Shown: positions 13,901 to 24,414 of the stretch, in pieces
Numbering within the stretch: position 1 is the first letter of the stretch
Layout of the letters: each line of letters opens with the position of its first letter
NCBI GenBank assembly: GCA_905250885.1
Contig: CAJNOQ010000136.1
Span: 1 to 64,000, forward strand
Direction: 5' to 3'
DNA length: 64,000 bases
From: Didymodactylos carnosus
Lineage: Eukaryota; Rotifera; Eurotatoria; Philodinida; Philodinidae
The notes under the pieces: generated by a model
What the model was told of the DNA's origin: nothing
Database searches by the model: none
What the model saw: only the letters and a program-made list of their open reading frames with translations
Program-made: the position numbers and the translations under genes

Positions 13901-15631
13901 GTATTACAATAGGTTCAAAAATATTGTTTCTGCTTTCTCCTAGATGATCTACCAATTGTTGTACAATCTGATACTAACATCAATACGACGTTACAATCAT
14001 TAGAAAACACCACTAATAATTCTGTTTGTTTACCCAAAACATCCCATTCAATCGAGGAATGTTTTAACTTTGTTATTCGGTTAGCTGAACTTATTTATCG
14101 ATATTATTATGTGAACAATCACTTTCAGTCTGCTCAAAAGCAATTAGAATATAGAAACTTTTTACCAATTGAATATTCTTCACATCATACAGGTATTGTC
14201 AAAACTAGTCCAATATTACCATGGTCAGATACAGTTTTACAACCTAATAATCCATCCTCAAATATTTATCAAGGTGTAGTAGAAATCGATGCTACATGTG
14301 TTAATAATACTCAAACTATTTGCCCCACATTGTTGATATCGACCGTTCCGTCTAAAACACAACCAAATCGAATATTATCAACAAATAATTATACATGTAA
14401 TAATGACAAATTAGATGTTGCTAAACATTACCAGTCAACATCAGTAACAACATCCATGACATGTTTAATAGAAAATAAGCAGACAACGTCCGTCTCAACA
14501 CAAACAGATAATTATCCGTCCATTCCAAAGTCAATTAGTAGTTTTAGTGAGAAAAATCATGATCAACACAATGTAATGTCGAATAGAACAAAAAGAGCAT
14601 TTTCATTTTCAAAACGTTTTCTTTGTACATCATTGTCAACCGCGACACCGACACGTTCACAATCGGAGGATGAACATGCAGCTGCTCATGTTCATTCAAA
14701 TTCATTATTTACAAATTTTTTTCGACATCATAAACCAAAACGATCAATCAGTAATACAGGTACAGGATCTGGCGCAGGTAATAGTTCTACAAAATCTTCG
14801 TTATCATGGGGACAACATTCATTATCATCATATAATCAACAAAAATCAGCAGCTGTACCCCACCATCATTCATCATTATTAAGACAAATCGAATGTGAAA
14901 TGGATTCTGTATTAGCACAACAACGGTCACGGGGATCATCTGCATCGAGTATATTCTTTAATAATAAACTTCATCACAAGAAACGAAGAGATAAGAAAAG
15001 ATCCGTTATTCTATCTAATATTCATAATAGTACTAGTGGAAATAGTCTTAGACAACAACAAATTCATTCCAGTTCTACATCATCATCCACGTTTAATAGT
15101 GATACATCAAATTCTCGTATATCTCGTTTCCTCACTTCTCAACGTCAGCAACAACATCATTTTCAACAACAACAACAAGAAAAAATTGTTGCACAAAATG
15201 AACGAAAAGCATTACGTGTATTGTTAATTATATTTTGTGTTTTTGTTACGTTATGGACACCTTTTTTTATTTGTACATTTATATCAGCTGTATGTGAAAA
15301 ATGTCGAGAAAAAATTCCATCAATATTATGGTTTTGGATAACATGGCTTGGTTATACATCTTCAATGGCTAATCCTGTTGTGTATACAATATTTAGTGAT
15401 ACATTTCGAAGAGCATTTTGTAATCTTTTACGTTGTCGATCAAGTGATTCATTATTTGCTAATCAATTATCGACAAAATTATCTTTTCAAAAAGGCGCAA
15501 TCATTCGTCGTCCTAATGGAACTGGTGGTTGTTCAGGTACATCAACACCAATAGGAAGAGAAAGAGAACGAAATAACAATCAGGATGCAACAATTTATGT
15601 GAACAAATACAATCATGATGCAATAAGATAA
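10984..15631 (+). CDS. 5-HT2-like biogenic-amine GPCR, 5' incomplete, four exons
   Basis: This is a class A G-protein-coupled receptor of the plasma membrane, most like serotonin 5-HT2 receptors. Exons are 10984-11113, 11641-11802, 12052-13113 and 13944-15631, and they join in frame. TM1-TM2 carry GN and LAIAD, and TM3 has [11 protein letters not shown] with the amine-binding Asp, followed by MDRY. The ECL2 Cys is in GICAPN. TM6 has WTPFF, and TM7 has WLGY then NPVVY. Compared with vertebrate 5-HT2, the TM5 Ser positions are Gly and Ala and the TM6 Cys before Trp is Leu, so the ligand is uncertain. The third intracellular loop is about 640 residues, rich in Ser, Gln, His and Asn. An NKT sequon precedes TM1. 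The first methionine in frame, at 11086, lies almost in TM1, so an upstream exon probably supplies the start. The introns of 527 and 830 bp are unusually long for this window. Confidence 0.9.
13192..13560. mobile_element. GC-rich foldback element inside the receptor intron
   Basis: Within the 830-bp intron 13114-13943, about 370 bp pair as an imperfect inverted repeat centred near 13372. Examples are GTTTCAGATA (13291-13300) with TATCTGAAAC (13445-13454), and GACTTCCGAG with CTCGGAAGT nearer the centre. The element is rich in TCGAG, CCCTCG and CGAGGG, and is by far the most GC-rich part of the window. It is probably a MITE. No clear target duplication was found. Confidence 0.7.
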
Positions 15632-16056
15632 AAAAATCTCTGTTATTTCTTGATTGTGTTGTTGTTGTTGTTTTTTCTTGTTTAATTAATAAAAGAACAT
15701 ATCAATAAACGTTGTTATTGAAAATAACATCAATTATTACCATGTTTATTTTTTTTTTTGTAATTTGTCGGACTTTAGTTTAATTTAGAAAAGAAAACAC
15801 GGTACTAATAGAACTTCTGTATTCTGACATTTATTAGATAATACTTTTTGTTGTAATTTTATTTTCATCTACTTTCTTATAAAAAATGTCTGTACTGTTT
15901 GTCATTTAATACTTTTTTTATTATCTGTGTAAAAATAGTAACTTATGTTTAAAGACAAATGGACTACGGTAAGATATCAAAATTTTAACAACAATATTAT
16001 TATGATTTAAATTTCTACGTGTAATAAAAAGAAAATTAGAAACTACTAAAGCATAC
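15632..16056. other. Tail-to-tail junction lacking the ATPase 3' exons
   Basis: The receptor 3' end and the last recognisable ATPase exon (ending at 16057) face each other here. Read on the minus strand, the stretch shows no GDGAND-like exon and no membrane-helix coding, although the donor GTATGC at 16056 is intact. Confidence 0.7.
15688..15709 (+). promoter_or_regulatory. Candidate polyadenylation signals of the receptor gene
   Basis: AATAAA occurs at 15688-15693 and again at 15704-15709, 57-73 bases after the stop codon. These are ordinary positions for mRNA 3'-end formation, but AATAAA is common by chance in such AT-rich DNA. Confidence 0.45.
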
Positions 16057-19000
16057 CCTATTTCTTGTAACATTTCAATTAATTGTTGTTTTTGTTCTGG
16101 CAACATTCTAGCGAATACTGTTCCACGTACTACTAACTATAAGATGAAAACAATTTCAAATTTAGTCATACAGCAGATCAAATTTTTTCATGTTGGAGAA
16201 CATTCTGCGCTTTCTATTTTGTGTTCGTTACTCATTAAATTAAACATTTTGACGAATACTATTAAGTTAATCTTATAGTTTTGTTGTCAAGACCTTATTT
16301 TTATTAGAGCACATATCGGCAGAATTTCTTTTATTAAATACACGTGATGAATACATACTCGTTGAAATAATTCAGGATATTCATTTCGTATAACATTAAA
16401 CGACTTGCCGGAAATGGCAAAATGAAACATAGAACTGTGATCAAGTTCAATAACTTTATGTGACTGATATGAAAAAAAAATATTATTGATACACTGAAAC
16501 GATAAGTAGATAAACATTTCTACGTACATTTATGTCATATCGAACTTCTTTAACGCGTTTATTATAAATTTGTGCATAGGAAAATACCGGTACTTGTCCA
16601 TCTATTTCAGCCTCAATAACAATCACTTTTTGATTGTCTTCAATCATATTACAATCATGTGCAACACTCATTGCCGTTAGAAGATTGTCACCTAAATGTT
16701 AGAAAATAAAAATGAATACAAAAAATTTAAAACGGTGATCTCTATTTCATTCACCTGTACACATAATAGTACGAATGTTAGCATCTTTCAAAATTTTTAA
16801 TACACCTTTGGTCTCTGGTTTTAATCGATTTTCCATAATAACTAATCCAAGAAAAATGAGATCATTTTCAATTTTTTCTCTATAATCAAAGAAAAATAAA
16901 GGATTTTAGTTATGTGTGTATCATTACAGAACGTTCTACCTTTCCATACGTTGAATTTTGACATAATTTAAATCAATTGTTTTATAAGCTAAGGCTAGGA
17001 CACGAAAACCTCGTTCAGCAAATGATGACAAAACGTTATTGAAATTTTTAGGAACTAAAATAATGGAAAAAAATACAAAATACTTGTTTGTTTCTTAGTC
17101 CTCACACTATTTCTATACATACTCGTTTCTGCTCGAGATAATTCGGCAATTTTTTCTGGACTACCTTTCGTTAATACATCAAATGACTCTTTTGCTAACA
17201 GACGAACAATAACACTTGATCGTTGTAAACTTGAACTAAATGGAAATTGGCGAACAATGCCAATTTCAAATGGAATATCCTATATACCAATAAAGGATAG
17301 ATGCATTAGATTCAAGTTCTAAAGATTTGACAATTAGACACTTACACCAGCAATGAGATTACTAATAGAACTTGATAATGAGTGTTCTGATGTACCAATA
17401 TTTATTTGATTTATTGGTCTGACTATCGTCGGACAGAGAATATCAAAATTGGATTGTTCAGTGACAGCCGGTTCATAAACTTCAAATTGTGTAAATGCTA
17501 ACATTTTTAAATCGAGTGGATCACCAACTAGTATTCCATCTATCCTCGTTAGTGTATGACAAGCTGAAATCATAGTTCACTCATTTCTTCAATTAATAGA
17601 AAAGAGAACAAAAAATAAAAGAGTTTACCTGCCATACAAGCAGTGAACATCATTTCGTTTTCTGTATTAGAATAATCCAGATCATTCACATTAGTTATCT
17701 CATTTGCAAACTGTATTCCACTATAAATGATGAAATATTTTTCACTAAAAATTCAGATTGAAGCAAAAGTTTTTTGTTTACCTACTCATTATTTTCTACA
17801 ATAGGTAATATACACTTTAAATCGAGACCATCTTCTGTTAATGTTCCTAAATATGCGTACATATTTACTCAGTTATTAAATAAATATTCATTTTATTTAG
17901 AGTATATAATTCTGAACATACCAGTCTAGAATATAAACATAATTAAATGAAATATTATATCTATACATTTGTTGTTAATATATATATACCTTATCAAAAA
18001 CTACCGTATTAATTGATCCACATATATTAATTGTTCGTGGACTTATACAAAAAATATTTAATTTTTTTAAACGATTTTGAGCATAGACCAATCCGGCAGA
18101 TAAAGCAGCCGGCAAAGCTGGTGGAACAGCAATTGTTATTACATCGAGTGTACGTTTTACTATGTTTAATACGGGTTCCTTACGAGTAACCTAGATGAAC
18201 AAAATAGAGTAATTTTAATTGATAATAATGATATATAAAAAAAATAAGTATATACACGCGTAATTAACGAAAATATCATTCCGGCCAGAGCGATCAGAGC
18301 CATTCCTCCAACGTACTTGTAAGTATCACTAAAATATTAAAATATTGATTTTAATGACATAAAATCAATCAAATAACTTACGTATTAAATTTAAAATCAA
18401 CTGGTTTTGGATAAAGTATAGATCTTACGAGTTCACCTTTTGCTGTATTAAATGCTAGAATAACAAAACTTTCTTTGCACAATAATGCTAATTATTAAAA
18501 TGACATGTTACCTGTACGAATAACTATAGCTCTCACCGCTCCTCCGTTATAGTAACGTGTCTGAATTATTTTTGTACCACTGAACAAAATAAATCGACTG
18601 TGTTCTCTAACATCAAATGTATTTTTTAATCTATCATCATCCGTTGATGCTTGGTAATAGGGTATCGAAACTTTTGTCACTGGAATACTTTCACCTAAAA
18701 AATGCTGTTATATTCACCATCTTGTGAACTATTAAGGAAAAAAAAGATGAACCAAAACGCACCAGTCTAAAATGACAAACAAAAACAATAAATATGAAAT
18801 ATACATATACAGATATACAATAATTCCTACCAACATGCTTTCATCAAGAATAACATTTCCATTCAATAGTACGGCATCACATTGCATAGTCGTTGAACTT
18901 TTCACCACAATCATATCACCCGGCACCAAATCCTCACTTGTTACTTCATTTTCTGTAACTAATATGAAATATGAAAAAAAAAATGTTATATGTCTAATAT

Positions 19001-22000
19001 TTTTGTTTTGAAATAGTACGTTGATAACCTTCATCTGTTTCTGAGGAACGAGTGAGCCCCGTCGTTAAGTTTGATTGATGAACAGTATCACGAAGAGCTC
19101 TTTCATTCTTATAAACAAAATAGAGACGGCATATATGAAAATATCGATAATTTTTTTCTTCTACTTACTTTTCTTATTTCTCTAAGCGTGTAAATAATTG
19201 ATACTAATGATATAAGTACAATACAACTAGCATAATAATAATATTCATCACTATACCACAACGTGCAGGAAAATACTTGAAATATATAAAATGGCGATAA
19301 AACCTAAACGAAATACGATCTAATAAGAATAACATCGAAGAAGAATTGTTTATTATCAAACCTCTTTAACGATGAGACGATGAAGTGGAGTTAAACGAAT
19401 ACTAATAGAATTTTCACCGTACAATTTTTTTCTAAATGAATACAAAAAAATTCAACACGAAATAGATTCAACCAAATGGAAATATGATAGAAAAAAAAAT
19501 AATACCGTCGACACTTTTCATCATTGGTAAGTGGAGAACATTCTCGAAAATAATCGCATTTGACATTCTGTTCAATACCTCTAAAATAATAATAAAATAG
19601 TTTAACGTCTAAAAGAATAAACAATATTCAATATAAAAATAACTTACAACAATTTTTCAAATTTATATTCACGATCATTCCAAATGTAACGCCATCGTTT
19701 ATTGATAAAATATCGATATTCAACATTCTACAAAAGAATCAATCGATGATGTATATCATTTTTATTGGCATTGTTATATCACTCTTATTAGCAGTAGTAG
19801 TAATAGTAGTATCATCGGCACGGTATAGTTAAGATGTCATTAACAAGAACTCAAGAAAAGAAAAAAAAAAATTTTTTTCGCTACTATTTCTCAGACACAA
19901 CACTTCATTCATCATCAGTAACGCTTTATCACAAGCGTGCTCATGCTATTATCTTCGTATCCTTATAAATGTTCAACGTTAACCCTTGACGGCTGTTTGG
20001 GGATCTAACCGGATCCACCTTGCGTTATACTTAGTAGCGTTACAACTGTAGCGTTATACTTAGGATCTTTTCCAATAGAAACTTCTGTTTTTTTAAACTA
20101 TAAGTGAATGCATATTTCGGTATGTGTGCGAACATTTGCCGACATGTGTTGGGATGGTCAGGTGAATGATTTCTGCAACCATATTTTATCATTGTACTGT
20201 CATAAAATCTTTCTCAGAAAATGTCTTCTAAATCACGTATTTTTGCATACACTTGCACCTGCCAAATATCAGCATATTCATGTCCACAAAGAGCATGATA
20301 AAAGCAATCGATCAATACATGAAATGCCTCAATCAAATGGAAAAAATTCAAACTTCTCTTACAGATTCGTCCGTGGGTCCAACCGAACTCTCCGAACAGC
20401 TATGAATTAAAAAAATGAGAACAGCTGTCAAGGATTAATGAATTAAAAAAAAGAATAGTAGCAACAAAAGTACTTCTCAGTGTATTATCTAGAATTCGAT
20501 AAAGATAAAGTAAAGAACATTGCGTAAAACTTGATCCTTATTCTAGTTCTGATACGAGTAATATGTAGTTCGCAATCAAAACTTGTTATCTAAAGTTAAT
20601 GCTAATTAGTGGAATAACAATGAGATTTTCTTATATAATCGTGCAAAAAATATGATTACTAGTATAAACATGATTTTTGCAATAAAAACTTATCTATACT
20701 CTTTTGTTTTTGAACGATATTAATAATGTTAATTTTTATTATCACAAAACACGAGTGAGAAAAACATGCTCTCATTTTGTTAACAATTTGTCTAATTGTC
20801 CCGTTTGCCGCATATGTTCGAGATCTGAATAACCACCAACACTTAATCCTTTGATAAATATTCTTGGTACCGTTTGAGCTCCTGTCATTAACATTAAAGC
20901 ATTTTGTAATGAACATTCTCCATCCCCCCGATCATTGCTGTACTTAACTGAAGTATTCACTTTGAAATTATTGTTGTCTAATTCAATAGTTTTATATTTA
21001 ATACCAAGATTATCAAATAAACTCATTGCTCTATGACACCATGGACACGTGTCTTTACTAAATATAACAACTTCATTATCTTTAATTGTGTCTTCAATAA
21101 ATTTTGTATGTGGTTTTAAACAATCTGGGAAATAATTGAAAAAAACCGATGATATGGAATTATTATTCATTTATGTTTTATTTATAAATCTACAACGTTT
21201 AAAAAACGATCGTACGCTTAAGACATGCTAATTTAGTATAAGTTAAAGATGAACTTCATTCAGAAAATATCTGTAACTTTGATTTAACTTCTTAGTATGA
21301 TGAAGATTTCGTAAATATTTATAGAACGTTAGGAATATTAGAGCGATCCTTATCATCAGGAATCTCAGATCTTCTCATTTTGACAGAAAAATTCTGATTT
21401 TTGGAGGTTTTTCTGATTTTAAAATTCTTGTTTAGAATTGAACGAGGTTATGACTCATAGCGCATATATCGTATCACAAAGATATCCCTTTTTGTTCGAA
21501 TGACAGGCAATGGATGATAATATTCCAATAGTTTGTTCTAAGTCTTCTTGGTACAGGTCTTTATCTTTAAAAAACTACACATTTTTCAATCGATTATAGC
21601 CTTTTACGAGCTCACCCGTGCTTTCGAAAAAAAATATCTCCAGAGTCCGATGAAGTGTTTCGTAGAGTTGTTTGAAACAGCTTGTTTTTGATAGTATCTA
21701 TCTTAGATGGATGCATGAACACGTGTTTTAGTCAAAATTCGAATTCATTTCAATTCACTCAAATGAAAAATATAAACAAACAAAAAAAACAAACAATGTA
21801 TTGGATAAACTTTTCTATTATTTTGTGCCTTATATTATCTCAACCAGATCATTTCTATAATACTATATTCATTTTCCTTATTTGTTTTTATGTGAATATA
21901 ACTTATAATTTAATACTAAATAATTCATTTGATTATAACGGATGTCCCCTATAAAGAATGACCCTCTCAGTATTTTGACAATAACTTTTTTTCTCCTCAA

Positions 22001-24414
22001 CTTTTACATCTGATTGTTTTCCCAAAAGATGCACTATCAAATTCTCTACAAGATGTGTATCAAATATTTTTCTGTAGTGCTCTTTTTCTTCATATAATTC
22101 AAAGTTCGTTCAAATCAAAGTAAACGTCGATAAATCGAACTTTTCAAAATTCACAAAATCTTGTATAGTCTTTTATTGTAGATAAAGTTTTGCGCATGAA
22201 TATGGTCCAGTATTCATGTCCTATCAGAACAAAAAGAACACGAGCTAAAAAAATCCCATTTTTCCCTTAGTTATGTGTGTTTTTTCAGGAACTGTGAAAG
22301 TACTGAGTCAAACAGCTGAATTTTCCGAAAACGTAAAGAAGATAAAATCGGTGCAAATCTCAAAGATTGACATAAAATTTTTACACTTATTACTAGTCGC
22401 CAGAGCTTTTCAAGAACTAGAAAATGCTTGTATTATTTCATTTTTCTCATTACTAGTTATTGAAAAATTGTGAAAAAACAATTTGAAAGTTGATTCCCTT
22501 ATACGTGTGGTATTTTCTTTGTTTAATTCTTTTCCTTAACTTACTACAGAGAAATATTTGATATACGTCTTATAGAGAATTTGACAGTGCACCTTTTGGA
22601 AGAATAATCAGATCTAAAAGTTGAGAAAAAAAAAAGTTATAGTCAAAATATTGAGAGGATCATTCTTTCTGGTTTAATATAATGGTTAAATATAATTTAA
22701 TGTGTTAGAAAAACACATGAACACAGATAATGAGACATTTAGTAGTTAAAAAGGGTATAATTAACCACTATGGTATTAAAAAAATTCTGTTCTAATTTTT
22801 TTCTATTTTTGAACTAATTTTTCTGAGTTTCGTCTTTTGAATCTGAAATTCCTGCTTATCATACAAGAAAAATTACATATTTATGTTAAATGTTATTCGC
22901 TGTGGAACATTCAGCTTAAACAAGTCGAACATTTATAAGATTAACCTTAAACAGTGATACAAGATTAATACAATGAACTTTAGACTCGTTTTACTAGAAA
23001 CAGAGTATGGTGACTGATACGTACTAGTTTTCCCTTTCAATGAATATATAAAAGCGCAGATAGATTAGAAAACCACCGACTAAGATAAAAACATAAACAC
23101 ATTCTATTTTTAGAGGTTAAACTATGATTATTAAATGTCTAGCGTACAAAAATGTCTTTTGAATACACGTTACTATTACACTTTGTTTTTAAAAATATTT
23201 TGTACTACGATGTACTACTATAGAACGATGATTAATACGAGTTTACACTATAGACTGCTTTTTGATAAACACATGATTTAATAATATTCTGAACTATTTC
23301 ATTGTAAGAGTCTATCAAATTCTTAGTGTAGGGCATGCCTAAGAGAACCTATCTATAACTAATAAATAAATAAATTCTGCTTATAATTTTAAGTTCGTTT
23401 CGTTATAGCCAACCATATGTATGATTATGTACATAGACGCATACATCAATTCTTACAGAAAAGAAAAAATCTATGTCATTATAATAGAGATGATTATAAT
23501 TTTAAATATTTTTAAATAAAAATCACTTTATTTTCACATTCTATATAAATTTTAGTGGAATTCTAGTTTAACAAGACACAACTGTATACGATTACTATTG
23601 TCAACTTCAAGCTAGTAACGGAACAAGAAAAAGAAAGTAATAAACTATAGTACTAATAAATATCTGAAGATCGAACATTGTAAAAGCATAGGGTGAAGAT
23701 CGAAAAGGGAAGCAGAGGATGCTAACTTACTTCAATGGATCGTTGTGTATCCGATATACTCTTGTCTTTGAACGTTGGGAAACTTGCTATACGATCATTA
23801 TCAATTATAAGTACATTTTCAACATACCACTGTTCGTAACGATCCTTTAATAATATAAATGAGATGATAAGGAAACAAATTTCAAACTCTTATTTGATAA
23901 ACAATTCAATCACCTTGAGTAAAACGAATTGAGTTCGATGAAGATCGACTTTTGTACATTCACACCACAATCTCCAATTGGGTTTCCAATAGAATATCAA
24001 ACGTAGAAAACCCAATGTTAAAATACTCAATATCCATATGAAAACTGTTTTTGGTAGTGAACGTATGTAACCATAAAGTAACTATAATGATTAAAAATTA
24101 TACACTGACTCTCATTAAAATGGGTAAAGAAAGTCTTAGTTTTATAAACATGGCATATTCGAAAAAACTATAAAGGGTAATCGAATGCTATAACTGTGAG
24201 CAATGTCTTTGTCAGACACACACACACACACACACTCTCACTTACACACATTCAACACCATTATTCAACTTAAACGAGCAAATTAAGATCATAATTAAAA
24301 AATTAAAAAAACCAACTCTTATCAACGTACTAACTGTTCGTCCGTTCCTTCATTGAGCATTTGATAATCCTTGCCATTTTGTGGGACCTGTTTTCCAGGT
24401 ATTTGACCATCAAT
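16057..24414 (-). CDS. P5B-type ATPase (ATP13A2/3 family), 3'-truncated and 5' incomplete
   Basis: P5B ATPases are endolysosomal pumps; ATP13A2 and ATP13A3 move polyamines. I rebuilt 24 exons in one frame (2588 nt, about 862 residues): 24414-24331, 24081-23914, 23844-23731, 19727-19648, 19580-19506, 19431-19362, 19303-19169, 19107-19029, 18958-18831, 18766-18763, 18694-18512, 18454-18382, 18328-18256, 18190-17990, 17935-17932, 17846-17786, 17720-17629, 17563-17346, 17279-17123, 17054-16940, 16879-16755, 16691-16528, 16463-16359, 16136-16057. Numbered from the first exon, they give the N-terminal membrane hairpin ([12 protein letters not shown]), YG, TGES (about 312), PPALP (445, P5B signature), DKTGTLT (488), GDPLD, KGSPE (about 652), and FARM before the hinge. 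The GDGAND exon and TM5-TM10, about 300 residues, are absent and the start codon is not found. The remaining exons carry no inactivating change, so this is either a recent truncation or a mis-assembly. Confidence 0.9.
17932..17935 (-). other. 4-nt microexon (ACTG) completing the DKTGT motif
   Basis: The exon ending at 17990 finishes with the Asp-Lys codons of the phosphorylation site, and the next exon (17846) begins GA ACA TTA ACA. ACTG, flanked by TATTCTAG and GTATGT, supplies Thr and the first base of Gly to give DKTGTLT. Direct joining would read into a stop within three codons. The flanking introns are 54 and 85 bp. Confidence 0.9.
18763..18766 (-). other. 4-nt microexon (ACTG) completing the TGES motif
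   Basis: The exon ending at 18831 stops with the codons for ESML. The exon starting at 18694 opens with GT GAA AGT, encoding the end of Gly then ES. Only ACTG, bounded by the acceptor CATTTTAG and the donor GTGCGT, restores frame and gives TGES, the invariant actuator-domain motif. The flanking introns are then 64 and 68 bp, normal for this gene. Joining the two outer exons directly would shift the frame. Confidence 0.85.
19983..20434. mobile_element. piggyBac-like non-autonomous element with TTAA flanks (452 bp)
   Basis: Both ends are flanked by TTAA (19979-19982 and 20435-20438), the target of piggyBac elements. The terminal repeats are CCCTTGACGGCTGTT at the left and, as reverse complement, TCCTTGACAGCTGTT at the right, 13 of 15 identical. 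A duplicated GCGTTATACTTAG lies near the left end (20022 and 20051). A 100-codon open frame at 20108-20410 shows no piggyBac transposase motif. The element inserted into the ATPase intron. Confidence 0.75.
20772..21170 (-). CDS. Dithiol glutaredoxin, intronless, nested in the ATPase intron
   Basis: This is a glutathione-dependent thiol-disulfide oxidoreductase of 132 residues with a complete open frame and an ATG start. The active site CPWC is at residues 42-45, TVP with the cis-proline at 100-102, and the GG glutathione-binding turn at 112-113, followed by SDLEHM. Its order matches animal GLRX/GLRX2 and thioredoxin-reductase glutaredoxin domains. Between the IELD strand (about 62-65) and the LQNAL helix there are about 14 extra, charged residues compared with human GLRX2. 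It lacks introns, although the genes around it are intron-rich, which fits a retrocopy or acquired gene. No clear targeting peptide is seen. It lies on the same strand as the host ATPase. Confidence 0.92.
   Translation of the reverse strand: MNNNSISSVFFNYFPDCLKPHTKFIEDTIKDNEVVIFSKDTCPWCHRAMSLFDNLGIKYKTIELDNNNFKVNTSVKYSNDRGDGECSLQNALMLMTGAQTVPRIFIKGLSVGGYSDLEHMRQTGQLDKLLTK
21953..22668. mobile_element. Inverted-repeat DNA element (~716 bp)
   Basis: 21953-22080 and about 22540-22668 form inverted repeats of about 125 bp at roughly 85 percent identity, beginning AAAGAATGACCCTCTCA and AAAGAATGATCCTCTCA. The interior has no recognisable transposase; a 66-codon open frame at 22273-22473 shows no motif. 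No target duplication is certain, so the superfamily is open. Confidence 0.7.

Larger units (their letters stand above)
19728..23730 (-). other. 4-kb ATPase intron hosting a gene and two elements
   Basis: Both borders are canonical (GTAAG at 23730, TAG at 19728) and both flanking exons end in phase 0. The intron is far longer than the others. It holds the glutaredoxin gene, the piggyBac-like element at 19983-20434 and the inverted-repeat element at 21953-22668. The rest (20439-20771, 21171-21952, 22669-23730) is AT-rich with no recognised feature. Confidence 0.8.

Noticed and set aside
17783-17846. An in-frame TAG at the end of the ATPase exon after DKTGTLT.
   Set aside because: Using the donor GTAGGT at 17785 instead of GTAAAC four bases later removes the TAG and gives the right phase for the next exon. 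No stop is needed.
20108-20410. A 100-codon open frame inside the piggyBac-like element, considered as transposase.
   Set aside because: None of the conserved acidic residues or the Cys-rich tail of piggyBac transposases is visible on either strand.
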